This document shows positions 7,200-16,116 of a stretch of 36,269 nt of DNA, piece by piece. The notes below the pieces were generated by a model. That model did no database searches. It was not told where the DNA came from and was given only the letters and a program-made list of their open reading frames with translations. The stretch spans positions 1-36,269 of the forward strand of contig PNNF01000022.1 of the NCBI GenBank assembly GCA_013824085.1, written 5' to 3'. Position numbers and translations under genes: made by a program. How positions within the stretch are numbered: the stretch's first letter is position 1; the number at the start of each line of letters is the position of its first letter. The stretch comes from Chlorobiaceae bacterium (GTDB lineage Bacteria; Bacteroidota; Ignavibacteria; Ignavibacteriales; Ignavibacteriaceae).

Positions 7200-9686
7200 A
7201 TGTTTTGTTTCTTTAATAAAAAATTATTTTTTCTTTTTTTGATTCTATCGTCGCTTTTAATTTCTCAAACACAGAGAACTACTTTCAAGATTCTTGGAGT
7301 AGCTGTCGAAGGAAATAAATCAGCTGATGCGAAGACTATCATTGCAAATACTGGCTTCAGAGTTGGTGATGAAATTACTATCCCCGGCGATCTTACAATA
7401 AATGCGATTCGACAACTTTGGAATCTTAATATTTTTTCCGATGTCCAAATCAAAATTGATCAGCAAGTTGGAGACGGAGTTTTCCTCCTCGTAAAAGTTG
7501 AAGAGTATCCAAGAATTGAAAAATATGAGTTCAATGGTAACGACGCGCTTGGAAATTCTGATCTTGAAAAAATTGTTACTTTTATTCGTGGACAAATTCT
7601 TAAGCCGCAGGAAGTTGAAAGAACTCGACAGCTTATGATTCGTAAGTATGAAGAAGAAGGTTATCTGAATGTTGAGATTGATGCAAAATCATTTGTCTTC
7701 TTTACCGCAGATACTTCAGGCGATGCAATAAATGTTATCTGGAGAAATAAAAAAGATCTTTCAGAAGAATACACAGTCGAATATGATCTGGACGACAGAA
7801 CATATTCTAATCTTATTGAAAAAATAAAAGATAGAATTTTATTACGTTATGATATTGTTGAAAATGAACAGATAGTTGTTCGGAATATTGATTTTATTGG
7901 GAATGAAGCGTTTGATGATTCTGAATTAATAAGTGAATTGAAAGAAACTGCTGTTAAAGTTTGGTGGAAGTTTTGGGATGGCGCAAAATTTTATAAAACT
8001 AAATTTGAAGAAGACAAAAAACTAATTGAAGAATTTTATAAAAAAAATGGTTATCGTGATGCCAGCATTATTTCAGATTCATTAGTTTATTCTGATGATA
8101 AAGAAAATGTAAACATCTACATTAAAGTTCATGAAGGTCCGCAATACAAAATTAGAAATATTAATTGGACGGGAAATACAGTTTATGAGGATGCAATCCT
8201 TAATGAACGTTTAGGAATGAAGAAAGGTGACATTTTTAATTTTGAGTTGTTCAATCAAAACTTAAGAGGAAACGAAAGACAAACTGACGTTGCTTCACTT
8301 TATCTTGACAATGGTTACTTGACTTTTAATTTGCAAACAACTGAAACTGTTGTACCACCTGATTCCATCGATATTGATATTGTTATTTCAGAAAAAAATC
8401 AATTCAAAATTGGAAGAGTAGATATTATCGGAAACGATAAAACAAAAGACAAAGTTATTCGTAGAGAATTGTTTACTATCCCAAGTGATTATTTTAACAG
8501 AGCATTACTTTTCAGAAGCTTGCAACAACTTGCAAATTTACAATACTTCAACGTTGAAAAACTTTATCAAGAAGGCGTTGACTACAACTTAGCAAATGAT
8601 AGCACTGTTAACGTAGTTTATAATGTTGAAGAAAAATCGAGCGATTACTTAAATGCTTCAGTCGGATATAGCGGAGCTTTCGGTTTTAGTGGCGCTGTTG
8701 GTGTTACTCTAACTAATTTTTCAATCGCCGAGCCTTTCCAAATGGGTGCGGGACAAATATTAAGTTTCAATTGGCAATTTGGAGTTGGAAATTTTTATAG
8801 AACTTTTTCTCTCGGATTTACTGAGCCTTGGTTCTTAGATACACCAACACTCATTGGGTTTGACGTTTTCGATACGCGTCAACAATACATTTATGACTTA
8901 AGTCAAACTGGGGCATCGATGCGTGTTGGAAGAAGATTAAAATGGCCAGATGATTATTTTTATATTCAAGGAAATTTAAAGTTTCAACGCAATAACGTTA
9001 TTGATGGTGGCGGTTTTTATCCCGCAGGCAAAACTCAACAAATTACTTTAGGAGCATCACTCTCAAGAAGAAATGTTGACAACCCAATCTTTCCAGCAGT
9101 CGGTTCTATTTTATCTTTCAATGCCGAAGTTTCTGGCGGACCATTTTTACCGGGAAATGTTGACTACTACAAAATTACTTTTAAGTCCGAATGGTATAAA
9201 AGACTTTTTGGAATTAATCGCTTAGTCTTTTATACTATTGCAGATATTGGTTATATGGAAGAGTTGGTTGAAAGAAAGCCAACGAATATTAATCCATTTG
9301 AATTTTTCTATATGGGCGGAAGCGGTTTAGTAATTGCAACTATTCCATTGCGTGGTTACGATGACAGAAGCGTTGGACCAATTGTTAATGGACAAGTTAT
9401 TGGTGGTAGAGTTTACGCTCGCTACACTGCTGAAGTTAGATTTGCAGTTGCGTTAGATCCAATTCCTCTTTACGTTCTTGGTTTTGCAGAAGCAGGCAGA
9501 GTTTTTGAAAATATTAATACTGCCGATATGTTTGATTTAAGAAGATCGGTTGGAGTTGGTGCAAGAGTTTTAATTCAGCCAGTAGGTTTAATTGGCTTTG
9601 ATGTTGGTTATGGTTTTGATCGAAAAGCAATTGATGGACAAAGCCCAAAATGGGTTTTCCATTTTCAATTCGGAAAAGGTTTCTAA
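7200..9686 (+). CDS. bamA: Outer-membrane protein assembly factor BamA
   Basis: BamA is the central Omp85 protein that inserts beta-barrels into the outer membrane. The 828-residue protein has an N-terminal signal peptide (KKLFFLFLILSSLLISQTQ). A periplasmic series of POTRA domains follows to about residue 415; repeated features are VEGNKSADAKTI, YEFNGNDALGNS, IDFIGNEAFDDSEL, INWTGNTVYEDAIL and VDIIGNDKTKDKVI. That gives five POTRA-like repeats, as in E. coli. The C-terminal barrel runs from about 430 and ends in the typical aromatic terminus (QFGKGF). Its place between uppS and ompH genes matches the conserved bam-skp-lpxD order. It is about the length of E. coli BamA (810). Confidence 0.95.
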   Translation: MFCFFNKKLFFLFLILSSLLISQTQRTTFKILGVAVEGNKSADAKTIIANTGFRVGDEITIPGDLTINAIRQLWNLNIFSDVQIKIDQQVGDGVFLLVKVEEYPRIEKYEFNGNDALGNSDLEKIVTFIRGQILKPQEVERTRQLMIRKYEEEGYLNVEIDAKSFVFFTADTSGDAINVIWRNKKDLSEEYTVEYDLDDRTYSNLIEKIKDRILLRYDIVENEQIVVRNIDFIGNEAFDDSELISELKETAVKVWWKFWDGAKFYKTKFEEDKKLIEEFYKKNGYRDASIISDSLVYSDDKENVNIYIKVHEGPQYKIRNINWTGNTVYEDAILNERLGMKKGDIFNFELFNQNLRGNERQTDVASLYLDNGYLTFNLQTTETVVPPDSIDIDIVISEKNQFKIGRVDIIGNDKTKDKVIRRELFTIPSDYFNRALLFRSLQQLANLQYFNVEKLYQEGVDYNLANDSTVNVVYNVEEKSSDYLNASVGYSGAFGFSGAVGVTLTNFSIAEPFQMGAGQILSFNWQFGVGNFYRTFSLGFTEPWFLDTPTLIGFDVFDTRQQYIYDLSQTGASMRVGRRLKWPDDYFYIQGNLKFQRNNVIDGGGFYPAGKTQQITLGASLSRRNVDNPIFPAVGSILSFNAEVSGGPFLPGNVDYYKITFKSEWYKRLFGINRLVFYTIADIGYMEELVERKPTNINPFEFFYMGGSGLVIATIPLRGYDDRSVGPIVNGQVIGGRVYARYTAEVRFAVALDPIPLYVLGFAEAGRVFENINTADMFDLRRSVGVGARVLIQPVGLIGFDVGYGFDRKAIDGQSPKWVFHFQFGKGF

Positions 9687-9716
9687 ATATAATTCTAAAA
9701 CAATAAAGGTGATAAG

Positions 9717-10238
9717 GTGAGAAAATTTATTTTTTTGATGGTGCTTGCACTTTCAACTTTTACAAATGCACAATTGGCTCAGAAACTTGGTTATGTTGAC
9801 TCTGAAGTGATCTTGAAACAACTTCCTGAAGCTATTAAAGCTCAAGGCGAGTTAGATGCGCTCATTCAAAAATGGAACACTCAAGTTGATAGTATGACGA
9901 TGGTTCTTCAAAAAGCTTATGCTGATTATCAAAAACAAGAAGCTACTATGGCTGAACCTAAAAAAAGAGAAATTCAACAAAATCTACTCGCTAAACAACA
10001 AGAAATTGAAGAGTTTAGAAGAGGAAAATTTGCTCAAGGTTCTGGTGAGATTTTCCAAAAACAAGAAGAACTCCTAAAACCTGTAAAAGAAAAAGTTATG
10101 AAGATGATTGAAGTTGTGGCTAAAGAAGAAGGAATGAATTTTGTTTTTGATAAAACAGGTGACATTCTTTTACTCTATGCTGATACTGCGTTTGATATTA
10201 CTTTCAAAGTTCTTGATAGTCTTAAAAGAGGAAAATAG
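9717..10238 (+). CDS. OmpH/Skp-family periplasmic chaperone, first copy
   Basis: Skp-type chaperones hold unfolded outer-membrane proteins in the periplasm and hand them to BamA. The 173-residue protein has a signal peptide ending near TNAQ. The OmpH entry motif LGYVDSEVILKQLPEA follows. Long charged helices form the two tentacle-like coiled coils (about 45-120). A closing beta/helix part has MNFVFDKTGDILL. GTG is used as start, with AAAGG 7 nt before it at 9705-9709. It follows bamA by 30 nt and is a diverged paralogue of the next gene. Confidence 0.9.
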   Translation: MRKFIFLMVLALSTFTNAQLAQKLGYVDSEVILKQLPEAIKAQGELDALIQKWNTQVDSMTMVLQKAYADYQKQEATMAEPKKREIQQNLLAKQQEIEEFRRGKFAQGSGEIFQKQEELLKPVKEKVMKMIEVVAKEEGMNFVFDKTGDILLLYADTAFDITFKVLDSLKRGK

Positions 10239-10304
10239 TTCGCTTTTACTCTTTGATAATTTTTTTTATTATTTAATTTAATGTTGACTTAAATAGGTGA
10301 TGTT

Positions 10305-10820
10305 ATGAAATACAGATTTGTATTGGCGTTGATTCTTTTTTTTGCTGTCTCAAGTTTTTCTTTTGCACAACTTAGAATTGGTTACGTTGACTCTGATGCA
10401 ATAATGAGTCAGCTACCCGATGCACAAGATGCACGAAAAGAGATTGACAATTTGATTCAAGAGTGGCAAGCTGAACTACGCAAACTTGAAGCTGAGTGGA
10501 AGACGAAGTATGAAGATTATGAGCGTAGAAAATTAATTATGAGTGATCAGACGAGAGCAGATCTTGAAAAAGAATTAGTTCAGATGGAACAAAATATTAC
10601 GCAATATCGAGAAAAAAAATTCGGCACGAATGGCGAATTATTCCTTAAGCAAGAAGAATTAATGAAACCAATTTTGAATAAAGTGTTTGCAGTAATAAAA
10701 GAAGTTGCCACTGAAGAAAATTACGATTATATTTTCGATAGAAGCAGTGAACTTTCTATCCTCTTTGCTAAAGAAGAGTTCGATTTAACTTCTCTTGTAT
10801 TAAGTAAACTCAAACAATAA
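10305..10820 (+). CDS. OmpH/Skp-family periplasmic chaperone, second copy
   Basis: This 171-residue protein has the same architecture as the preceding gene. It has a signal peptide (residues 1-21, ending SFA-Q), the motif IGYVDSDAIMSQLPDA, a coiled-coil stretch rich in E, K and R, and a final YDYIFDRSSELSILFA. The two copies share the framework GYVDS-x-x-I-x-x-QLP-[DE]-A and KQEEL-[LM]-KP but differ widely in the coiled coil, so the duplication is not recent. The ATG is preceded by AGGTGATG. It lies 1 nt before lpxD, so coupled expression with LPS synthesis is very likely. Confidence 0.9.
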   Translation: MKYRFVLALILFFAVSSFSFAQLRIGYVDSDAIMSQLPDAQDARKEIDNLIQEWQAELRKLEAEWKTKYEDYERRKLIMSDQTRADLEKELVQMEQNITQYREKKFGTNGELFLKQEELMKPILNKVFAVIKEVATEENYDYIFDRSSELSILFAKEEFDLTSLVLSKLKQ

Positions 10821-10821
10821 A

Positions 10822-11862
10822 ATGATTATTAGTCTAAAAGAAATTGCCCTTCTAACTGAATCAGAAATTTTTGGTGACGAAGGGCTCTTTATTAATAAGC
10901 CCGCACGTATTGAAGAAGCTGAAACAGGTGATTTGACTTTCTTGTATCTTAGTCAGTATGCAAAATATTTGGAGTCAACAAAAGCCGCTGCAATTTTTGT
11001 AAAACCGGGTTTCCAAAAAACAAGAAAAGATATTACCTACTTAGAAGTAAAAGATCCTAACAAAGCATTCGCAAAAGTTCTCATTCATTTTTTCAATAAC
11101 GTCTCCGAATTAATTGGAATTGATAAATCTGCCTTCATCGACGCAACCGCCACAATTGGGAATAATGTTTCAATCGGGAAAAATGTTGTGATAAGTGCAA
11201 ATTGTAAAATTGGTGACAACACAAAAATTTTTCACAACACAGTTTTACTCGAAAATGTTGAAGTTGGAAGCAACTCGCTTCTTTATCAAAACATTAGCGT
11301 TAGAGAAAATTGCAAAATTGGAGATGGTGTAATCATCCATGCAAATTCAGTGATTGGCTCTGATGGCTTTGGATATATTCAGAATGAAAAAAAAGAGTAT
11401 CAAAAAATTCCGCAAATCGGAAATGTTGTTATTGAAGATAATGTTGAAATCGGTTCTAACGTTTCGTTAGATAGAGCAGCACTCGGTTCAACGTTAATAA
11501 AAAAAGGGACAAAGATAGATAACTTAGTTCAAGTGGCGCACAATGTTGTAATTGGTGAACACACTGCAATCTCGGGACAAACAGGAATTTCAGGAAGTTC
11601 TAAAGTTGGGAATTACTGTGTCTTTGGTGGACAAGTTGGATTGGCGGGACATTTGGAAATTGGTGATGGCGTAATGCTCGCTGCACAATCTGGAGTTGCA
11701 AAATCAATTACTAAACCCGGAATTTATTTTGGTTCACCTGCAAAAGATAGAACTGAAGCGTTCAGAACTGAAGGACATTTGCGCAATCTCGAAAATTATG
11801 TTGAAAGAATTAAAGCACTTGAAAAGAAAATTTCTGAATTGGAAGAAAAGTTAAATAAATAG
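10822..11862 (+). CDS. lpxD: UDP-3-O-acylglucosamine N-acyltransferase LpxD
   Basis: LpxD adds the second, N-linked acyl chain in lipid A synthesis. The 346-residue protein has the N-terminal uridine-binding domain (to about 100). A left-handed beta-helix of hexapeptide repeats follows (I-G-x-x-V and related units, about 105-310). A C-terminal helix is predicted as coiled coil (IKALEKKISELEEKLNK). The catalytic base is His240 in NLVQVAHNVVIGEHT, next to E. coli His239. The start is 1 nt after the OmpH stop and has no separate ribosome-binding site. It shows the organism makes lipid A. It is the last gene of the uppS-bamA operon and converges on the amidohydrolase operon. Confidence 0.96.
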   Translation: MIISLKEIALLTESEIFGDEGLFINKPARIEEAETGDLTFLYLSQYAKYLESTKAAAIFVKPGFQKTRKDITYLEVKDPNKAFAKVLIHFFNNVSELIGIDKSAFIDATATIGNNVSIGKNVVISANCKIGDNTKIFHNTVLLENVEVGSNSLLYQNISVRENCKIGDGVIIHANSVIGSDGFGYIQNEKKEYQKIPQIGNVVIEDNVEIGSNVSLDRAALGSTLIKKGTKIDNLVQVAHNVVIGEHTAISGQTGISGSSKVGNYCVFGGQVGLAGHLEIGDGVMLAAQSGVAKSITKPGIYFGSPAKDRTEAFRTEGHLRNLENYVERIKALEKKISELEEKLNK

Positions 11863-11971
11863 TTTAACGATTTACTTCATTTCGCTTCATCATTTCTTGT
11901 AACAAAAACAAAATCATCTTATTCGCTGAACTCAAAAATTATTTTTGGAAAAATTCATTCGATAGATTTTA

Positions 11972-13234
11972 TTAATCACGCTTCCTAAATTTTTCATATA
12001 ATTCTTGTTGTCTATTTTCTAACGAAACATTTTTTCCATTTATAAAAAGATATTTTGTCTGAGAATTTATCTCAAGAATATTATTATCTGTAACAACAAT
12101 ATTTGCGATTTTCCCTTTTTCGATGCTGCCAATTAAATTATCAACTCCGAAAATTTGTGCAGGAAAAATAGTTAACGCTTTCAAACCAACATCTTCAGGC
12201 AATCCGTAAGCAATAGATTTAGCAGTGTGAAAAGGTAAATTTCTAACATTAGAACTTTCGCCTGTTCTGAAAGCAATTGTTACTCCAGCTTCATAAAGAA
12301 ATTTTGGATTCGTATAAGGTCTGTCGTATCTATCTTCGGGTCTTGTTGGCAGTGATAATATTGGTCCAACTAAGCATGGAATTTTTGCATCTGCAATTTG
12401 TTTTGCTACTCGCCAACCTTCCGTTACTCCACTAAAAATTACATTAATATTTTTATTCTTCGTCCAATCGATTGCTCTTAAAATATCAGTATCGCGATTA
12501 ACAGTTATAACCAAAGCAACTTCTTTTTCAAAGAGTGAAATAAATGGATCGAAGCGGAAATTTTTTTTGAACAGATGTAATTCGTTATTGAGTTTTGCTT
12601 TTTGATAATTGCGATTATAGTTTTCTGCCATTACCCACAGCTCATCTAAATTTTCCATTTGCCGAGTAAATCTTTTTTCTCTCTCTTTCAGTGCTGATTT
12701 ATCAAAAGAAGAAACGCGTCCTTTGGATGGAAAGACGAGATGAAGTCCCGCAATTTTTTTTACCGCCATTTGTTCAGGAGTAAATCCGAAAAGATTTATC
12801 AAGCTACTTTGTCCCGTAAATAAACTTCCTTGTGGCTCGGACAAAACAGTAGTAACGCCGCCGGCTCTATTGACGGGAATTAAAACACTATTTGGATTTA
12901 TAGCTGTAAGTGTCTGAACGTTCGGATTGAAGTCGCCTAATTCCAAATTGTCAATTGTTTCGGGAAGCGAGCCAATTTCAACTAAACCAATTGCACTGCC
13001 AGCATCAATTAAGCCGGGATAAATTTTTAAATTTGTGCAATCAATTTTTTCATAGTCATCGGGGATAGAAATATTTTTTCCGACGTCTATAATTTTTCCA
13101 TCAGAAATTAAAACTGTTCCTTGCTTAATTATTCCGTTTGTTACTGTGTAAACTTCACCATGTACTAGAGCATAATTTTGCGCAAGTAACGAAACAAAAG
13201 AAGAAAGAAAAAAGATAAAAATTTTTTTAATCAT
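11972..13234 (-). CDS. Exported amidohydrolase-like protein, metal ligands absent
   Basis: This 420-residue protein has a signal peptide (MIKKIFIFFLSSFVSLLAQ) and the amidohydrolase-superfamily fold. The small beta domain carries VTNGIIKQGTVLISDGKI and the typical entry strand IYPGLIDAG. Where active relatives have DAHxH, this one reads DAGSAIG. The later His positions are occupied by LVITVNRD and VIFSGVTEG, so no metal-binding histidines remain. The C-terminal closing unit is normal (GLPEDVGLKALTIFPAQIFGVD, then GSIEKGKIANIVV). It is the third gene of a three-gene unit, with its ATG sharing one base with the previous stop (TAATG). A non-catalytic partner or binding protein is the likeliest role. 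Substrate unknown. Confidence 0.8.
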   Translation of the reverse strand: MIKKIFIFFLSSFVSLLAQNYALVHGEVYTVTNGIIKQGTVLISDGKIIDVGKNISIPDDYEKIDCTNLKIYPGLIDAGSAIGLVEIGSLPETIDNLELGDFNPNVQTLTAINPNSVLIPVNRAGGVTTVLSEPQGSLFTGQSSLINLFGFTPEQMAVKKIAGLHLVFPSKGRVSSFDKSALKEREKRFTRQMENLDELWVMAENYNRNYQKAKLNNELHLFKKNFRFDPFISLFEKEVALVITVNRDTDILRAIDWTKNKNINVIFSGVTEGWRVAKQIADAKIPCLVGPILSLPTRPEDRYDRPYTNPKFLYEAGVTIAFRTGESSNVRNLPFHTAKSIAYGLPEDVGLKALTIFPAQIFGVDNLIGSIEKGKIANIVVTDNNILEINSQTKYLFINGKNVSLENRQQELYEKFRKRD

Positions 13235-14562
13235 TAATCAAACTCGTCCATACAGAAGTTGTAAAAAAAATCATTTAATGTGTTGCTGAAAGAATCAAAT
13301 CCAACTGGTAAATTTGGATTAACATTTAGTCGCATATCGTTGGGATCATTTTTGCGATCGAAATAAATTTTTCCATCTATCAGAGTCATTTCGCATCTTG
13401 AAAAACTACTCAATGGATGACGATTAAAAATTGCAATGTCAGCATCCTTACCAACTTCAAGACTACCAACGCTTTTGTCGATGCCGAGTTGAATTGCAGG
13501 ATTGATAGTGATTAGACGCAATGCCTCATCTTCATTCAAGTTTCCGTATCGCATCGATTTTGCAGCTTCAAGATTTAAGTATCGAACCAAGTTAGGCGAA
13601 TCAGAATTGATTGAAGTTATCACTCCATAGTTTGTAAGTATTGCGGGGTTGTGCGCAATTGCGTAATAGACTTCAAATTTATAAGACCACCAATCAGCGA
13701 ATGAAGAAGCGTAAGCTCCAAACTCTGCTAATTCTTTTGCCACTTTGTAACCTTCAAGCACATGCTGAAAAATTACTTTCTTAATATCAAATTCCTTGAG
13801 AACATTCAGCAGCATTATGATTTCATCAGAGCGATATGCGTGACAATGAATTATCATTTCACCATCTAACACATCAACAAGAGCTTCGAGGCGCAAATCT
13901 TTTTTTGGTTGAATTAAAGTTTGATTGTTCTTAAAATCTTCCCACTCTTTTTTATATTGCTTAGCATCAAGAAAAGCTTGTCGAATGATTTGCTCAATTC
14001 CCATTCTGCTTCTTGGATGAATATTATTACCTCTTCCATGCACTCTGATTGGGTTTTCGCCCAACGCAAACTTTATTGTTCGTGGAGCATTTTGAAAAAT
14101 TAATTCGGCGGGATTTTTTCCATATCGAAGTTTTAAAGTTTCGCATTGCCCACCAATCACATTTGCAGAGCCGTGCATTGTGTGAATTGTAGTAACGCCG
14201 CCCGCTAAGGCACGATACAAGCTTATGTCATCGTGTTCTATTGCATCTTCTATCTTAACTTCAGAAGTAATTGGATTGGTCGCTTCGTTTACGCCATCTT
14301 CTATCGCCATATGAGAATGAGCGTCGATAATTCCAGGCATTACAAAATAATCTGAAGCATCAATAATTTTTGTTCCTGCGGGAGAACTTAAATTTTTTCC
14401 AATTTTATAAATTTTTCCATCTTTAATTAACAAATCCGTTGCGAGCATTTTTCCGTTGGCAACAGTTAGTAAATTCCCATTTTTGATTAGAGTATATTCT
14501 TGTGAGACTAAAAATGAATTCAGCAATAAAAAAATTATGAGTAGCAATTTATTCGATTTCAT
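13234..14562 (-). CDS. Exported amidohydrolase (imidazolonepropionase-like), active site intact
   Basis: This is an exported metal-dependent hydrolase of the amidohydrolase superfamily. Signal peptide at residues 1-20 (MKSNKLLLIIFLLLNSFLVS). Likely metal ligands are His82 and His84 (IIDAHSH), Lys164 in TIKFALGENP as a possible carboxylated bridge, His239/His241 (IIHCHAYRSDE), His267 (QHVLEGYK) and Asp321 (NSDSPN). The superfamily includes peptidases and cyclic-amide hydrolases, and the substrate is not readable here. An in-frame ATG 12 nt upstream (14574) overlaps the previous gene further. I prefer 14562 because the signal peptide then starts normally. It is the middle gene of three overlapping paralogues and the only one with the metal site. 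Confidence 0.87.
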   Translation of the reverse strand: MKSNKLLLIIFLLLNSFLVSQEYTLIKNGNLLTVANGKMLATDLLIKDGKIYKIGKNLSSPAGTKIIDASDYFVMPGIIDAHSHMAIEDGVNEATNPITSEVKIEDAIEHDDISLYRALAGGVTTIHTMHGSANVIGGQCETLKLRYGKNPAELIFQNAPRTIKFALGENPIRVHGRGNNIHPRSRMGIEQIIRQAFLDAKQYKKEWEDFKNNQTLIQPKKDLRLEALVDVLDGEMIIHCHAYRSDEIIMLLNVLKEFDIKKVIFQHVLEGYKVAKELAEFGAYASSFADWWSYKFEVYYAIAHNPAILTNYGVITSINSDSPNLVRYLNLEAAKSMRYGNLNEDEALRLITINPAIQLGIDKSVGSLEVGKDADIAIFNRHPLSSFSRCEMTLIDGKIYFDRKNDPNDMRLNVNPNLPVGFDSFSNTLNDFFYNFCMDEFD

Positions 14563-15853
14563 ACTTACGCCCATTTATAAATAACATTTTAACTTTACTT
14601 TTTTCTTGAAAGAAAGGAAGATCTGTAAGAATAAAATTTGCAAAGTATCCTGCTTCCAACTTTCCAATTTTTCCATCCAGATTGAAAATTGTTGCAGCAC
14701 TTGTAGTTAGAGCTTTGAATAAATCATCTTCACTCATTCCGTGCTTTAACAAGAGCCGTAAATTTATCTTCGCAGTATCAAGGTTTGTCTTGAATGATCC
14801 GAACGTGAATGGAATATTATTTGATTTCAAAATTTTAGGATTCGATAAAAGATTTAATCGAACTTCTTCTTGTCGCTTTCGTAAATGACTAACTTCTTCT
14901 TTGATAAAATAACTTGAATAATCTTTTGAAAAATATTTTAGAGTATCAGTCGTAATCTTATCTAATGGCTTTTGTGGGAAGTCAAGTGAAAGTATCAACG
15001 GAACATTTGCTGATTTAATTTCATCAATTACTTTGAATGCTTCATCTGCACCCAATAAAATCAACTCGAAATTGAATTCTTTTTTTAATTGCAGCGCTCT
15101 TCTGATTTGGTTTGCAGTTTGTGCTTCAAACATTACAGGAATTTCTTTGCTCAAAACTTTCAGCAATATTTCTGATGTTTCGTCGAATTCAACTTTTGGT
15201 TGGGAATTATCGCGGAAAAATTTTTCCTTTCTTTCGCCATAATATTTTGCGTCATAAAAGAGTTGCCGAATTTTTGCCATCATTCCAATTAACGCTGAAG
15301 GATAAACTCTATTTGTGTTTTTGAAGCGATATAAAATTCCAAAGTGTGATAAAAGAATTTGATTTTCTTTGGAGTGTAAATCTAAGAATGTCGGCTGTCC
15401 GCTAATTAATCCGCCATCAAAAGAGAAAAGAGCATTTGTAAAACCAAACTCATGATGTTTTTTGAAATTGCCATCTATAAATAATCTGCTCTCAATTTCA
15501 GGTTGAATGCCAGCAATAAAATTAGGCGCAGTTCCCGGAGTGAATGCAACAGTATCACGTGGTTTTGGAATTTTGTGAGAATGCAAAAATGTAGCATCGA
15601 TGAGACCGGGATATAAATAATAGTTATTGCCATCAACAACAAAAGAATTTCTTCTTAGTGTTAAATCCTTCCCGATCTCTTTTATAAAACCGTCTTCAAT
15701 TAAAACCATTCCATCTTTTAAGATGTTATCAGAGCTAAAAACAATGTTCACATTCTTCAGCAAAACAGTTTCAAAAATTTCTTCAACAATTGGTTTTTGC
15801 TGAGCAAAAATTAATGTAGTTAGTGAAGCGATTAAAAAGATTAATTTTTTCAA
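14549..15853 (-). CDS. Exported amidohydrolase-like protein, metal ligands absent
   Basis: This 434-residue protein with signal peptide (KKLIFLIASLTTLIFAQQ) is the first gene of the triplet. The amidohydrolase frame is clear: DGMVLIEDGFIKEIGKDL, YYLYPGLIDA, and the C-terminal ALTTSAATIFNLDGKIGKLEAGYFANFILTD. At the first metal site it reads IDATFLHSHK instead of IDAHxH. The later positions are VMFEAQTANQI and LLGADEAFKV, without the paired histidines, and the final Asp motif is also lost. The start is TTG, and no in-frame ATG lies just upstream. The end overlaps the next gene by 14 nt (26 nt if its longer start is used). Probably a non-catalytic paralogue. Confidence 0.8.
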   Translation of the reverse strand: MKKLIFLIASLTTLIFAQQKPIVEEIFETVLLKNVNIVFSSDNILKDGMVLIEDGFIKEIGKDLTLRRNSFVVDGNNYYLYPGLIDATFLHSHKIPKPRDTVAFTPGTAPNFIAGIQPEIESRLFIDGNFKKHHEFGFTNALFSFDGGLISGQPTFLDLHSKENQILLSHFGILYRFKNTNRVYPSALIGMMAKIRQLFYDAKYYGERKEKFFRDNSQPKVEFDETSEILLKVLSKEIPVMFEAQTANQIRRALQLKKEFNFELILLGADEAFKVIDEIKSANVPLILSLDFPQKPLDKITTDTLKYFSKDYSSYFIKEEVSHLRKRQEEVRLNLLSNPKILKSNNIPFTFGSFKTNLDTAKINLRLLLKHGMSEDDLFKALTTSAATIFNLDGKIGKLEAGYFANFILTDLPFFQEKSKVKMLFINGRKYEIE

Positions 15854-16066
15854 AATTGACTTTATGTTGTTTAATCTAAATTAGGGAAATCAAAAGTTAA
15901 TAACAAAATATTTTTCGAGAAAATGTATCAAATGTAAAAACCGTTTCAAATTATTAAGAGGAATAGTTCAACACTAAATATTTTGAAATTCTAAATCGAA
16001 TTTTTGAGATGGAAAAAATATAGAGTTGTAGTTAATTAAATGAACGCTGAAATAAATTAAACTAAC

Positions 16067-16095
16067 TTGACTTTTAATTTAAGCTTACTTAAATT
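16067..16095 (+). promoter_or_regulatory. Promoter of the metal-uptake operon
   Basis: TTGACT at 16067-16072 and TAAATT at 16090-16095 are 17 bp apart, a good sigma-70-like spacing. The regulator ATG at 16117 is about 20 bp downstream of the -10 element. The perfect inverted repeat at 16072-16099 overlaps both elements, so a bound repressor would exclude RNA polymerase. Confidence 0.5.
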
Positions 16096-16099
16096 AAAA
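16072..16099. promoter_or_regulatory. DtxR/MntR-type operator
   Basis: TTTTAATTTAAG at 16072-16083 and CTTAAATTAAAA at 16088-16099 are perfectly complementary 12-bp arms around a 4-bp centre (CTTA). It ends 17 bp before a DtxR-family regulator gene, and the pattern TTTAAG-N4-CTTAAA recalls the TTTAGG...CCTAAA style of DtxR/MntR boxes. The dyad is seen directly. Binding by the adjacent regulator is inferred. Confidence 0.65.
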
Positions 16100-16116
16100 A
16101 CAAAAATTACTTAAAT

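Noticed and set aside
11933-11950. AT-only hairpin between lpxD and the convergent amidohydrolase gene
   Set aside because: CAAAAA-TTA-TTTTTG is a weak stem expected by chance in such AT-rich DNA, and no T-run follows.
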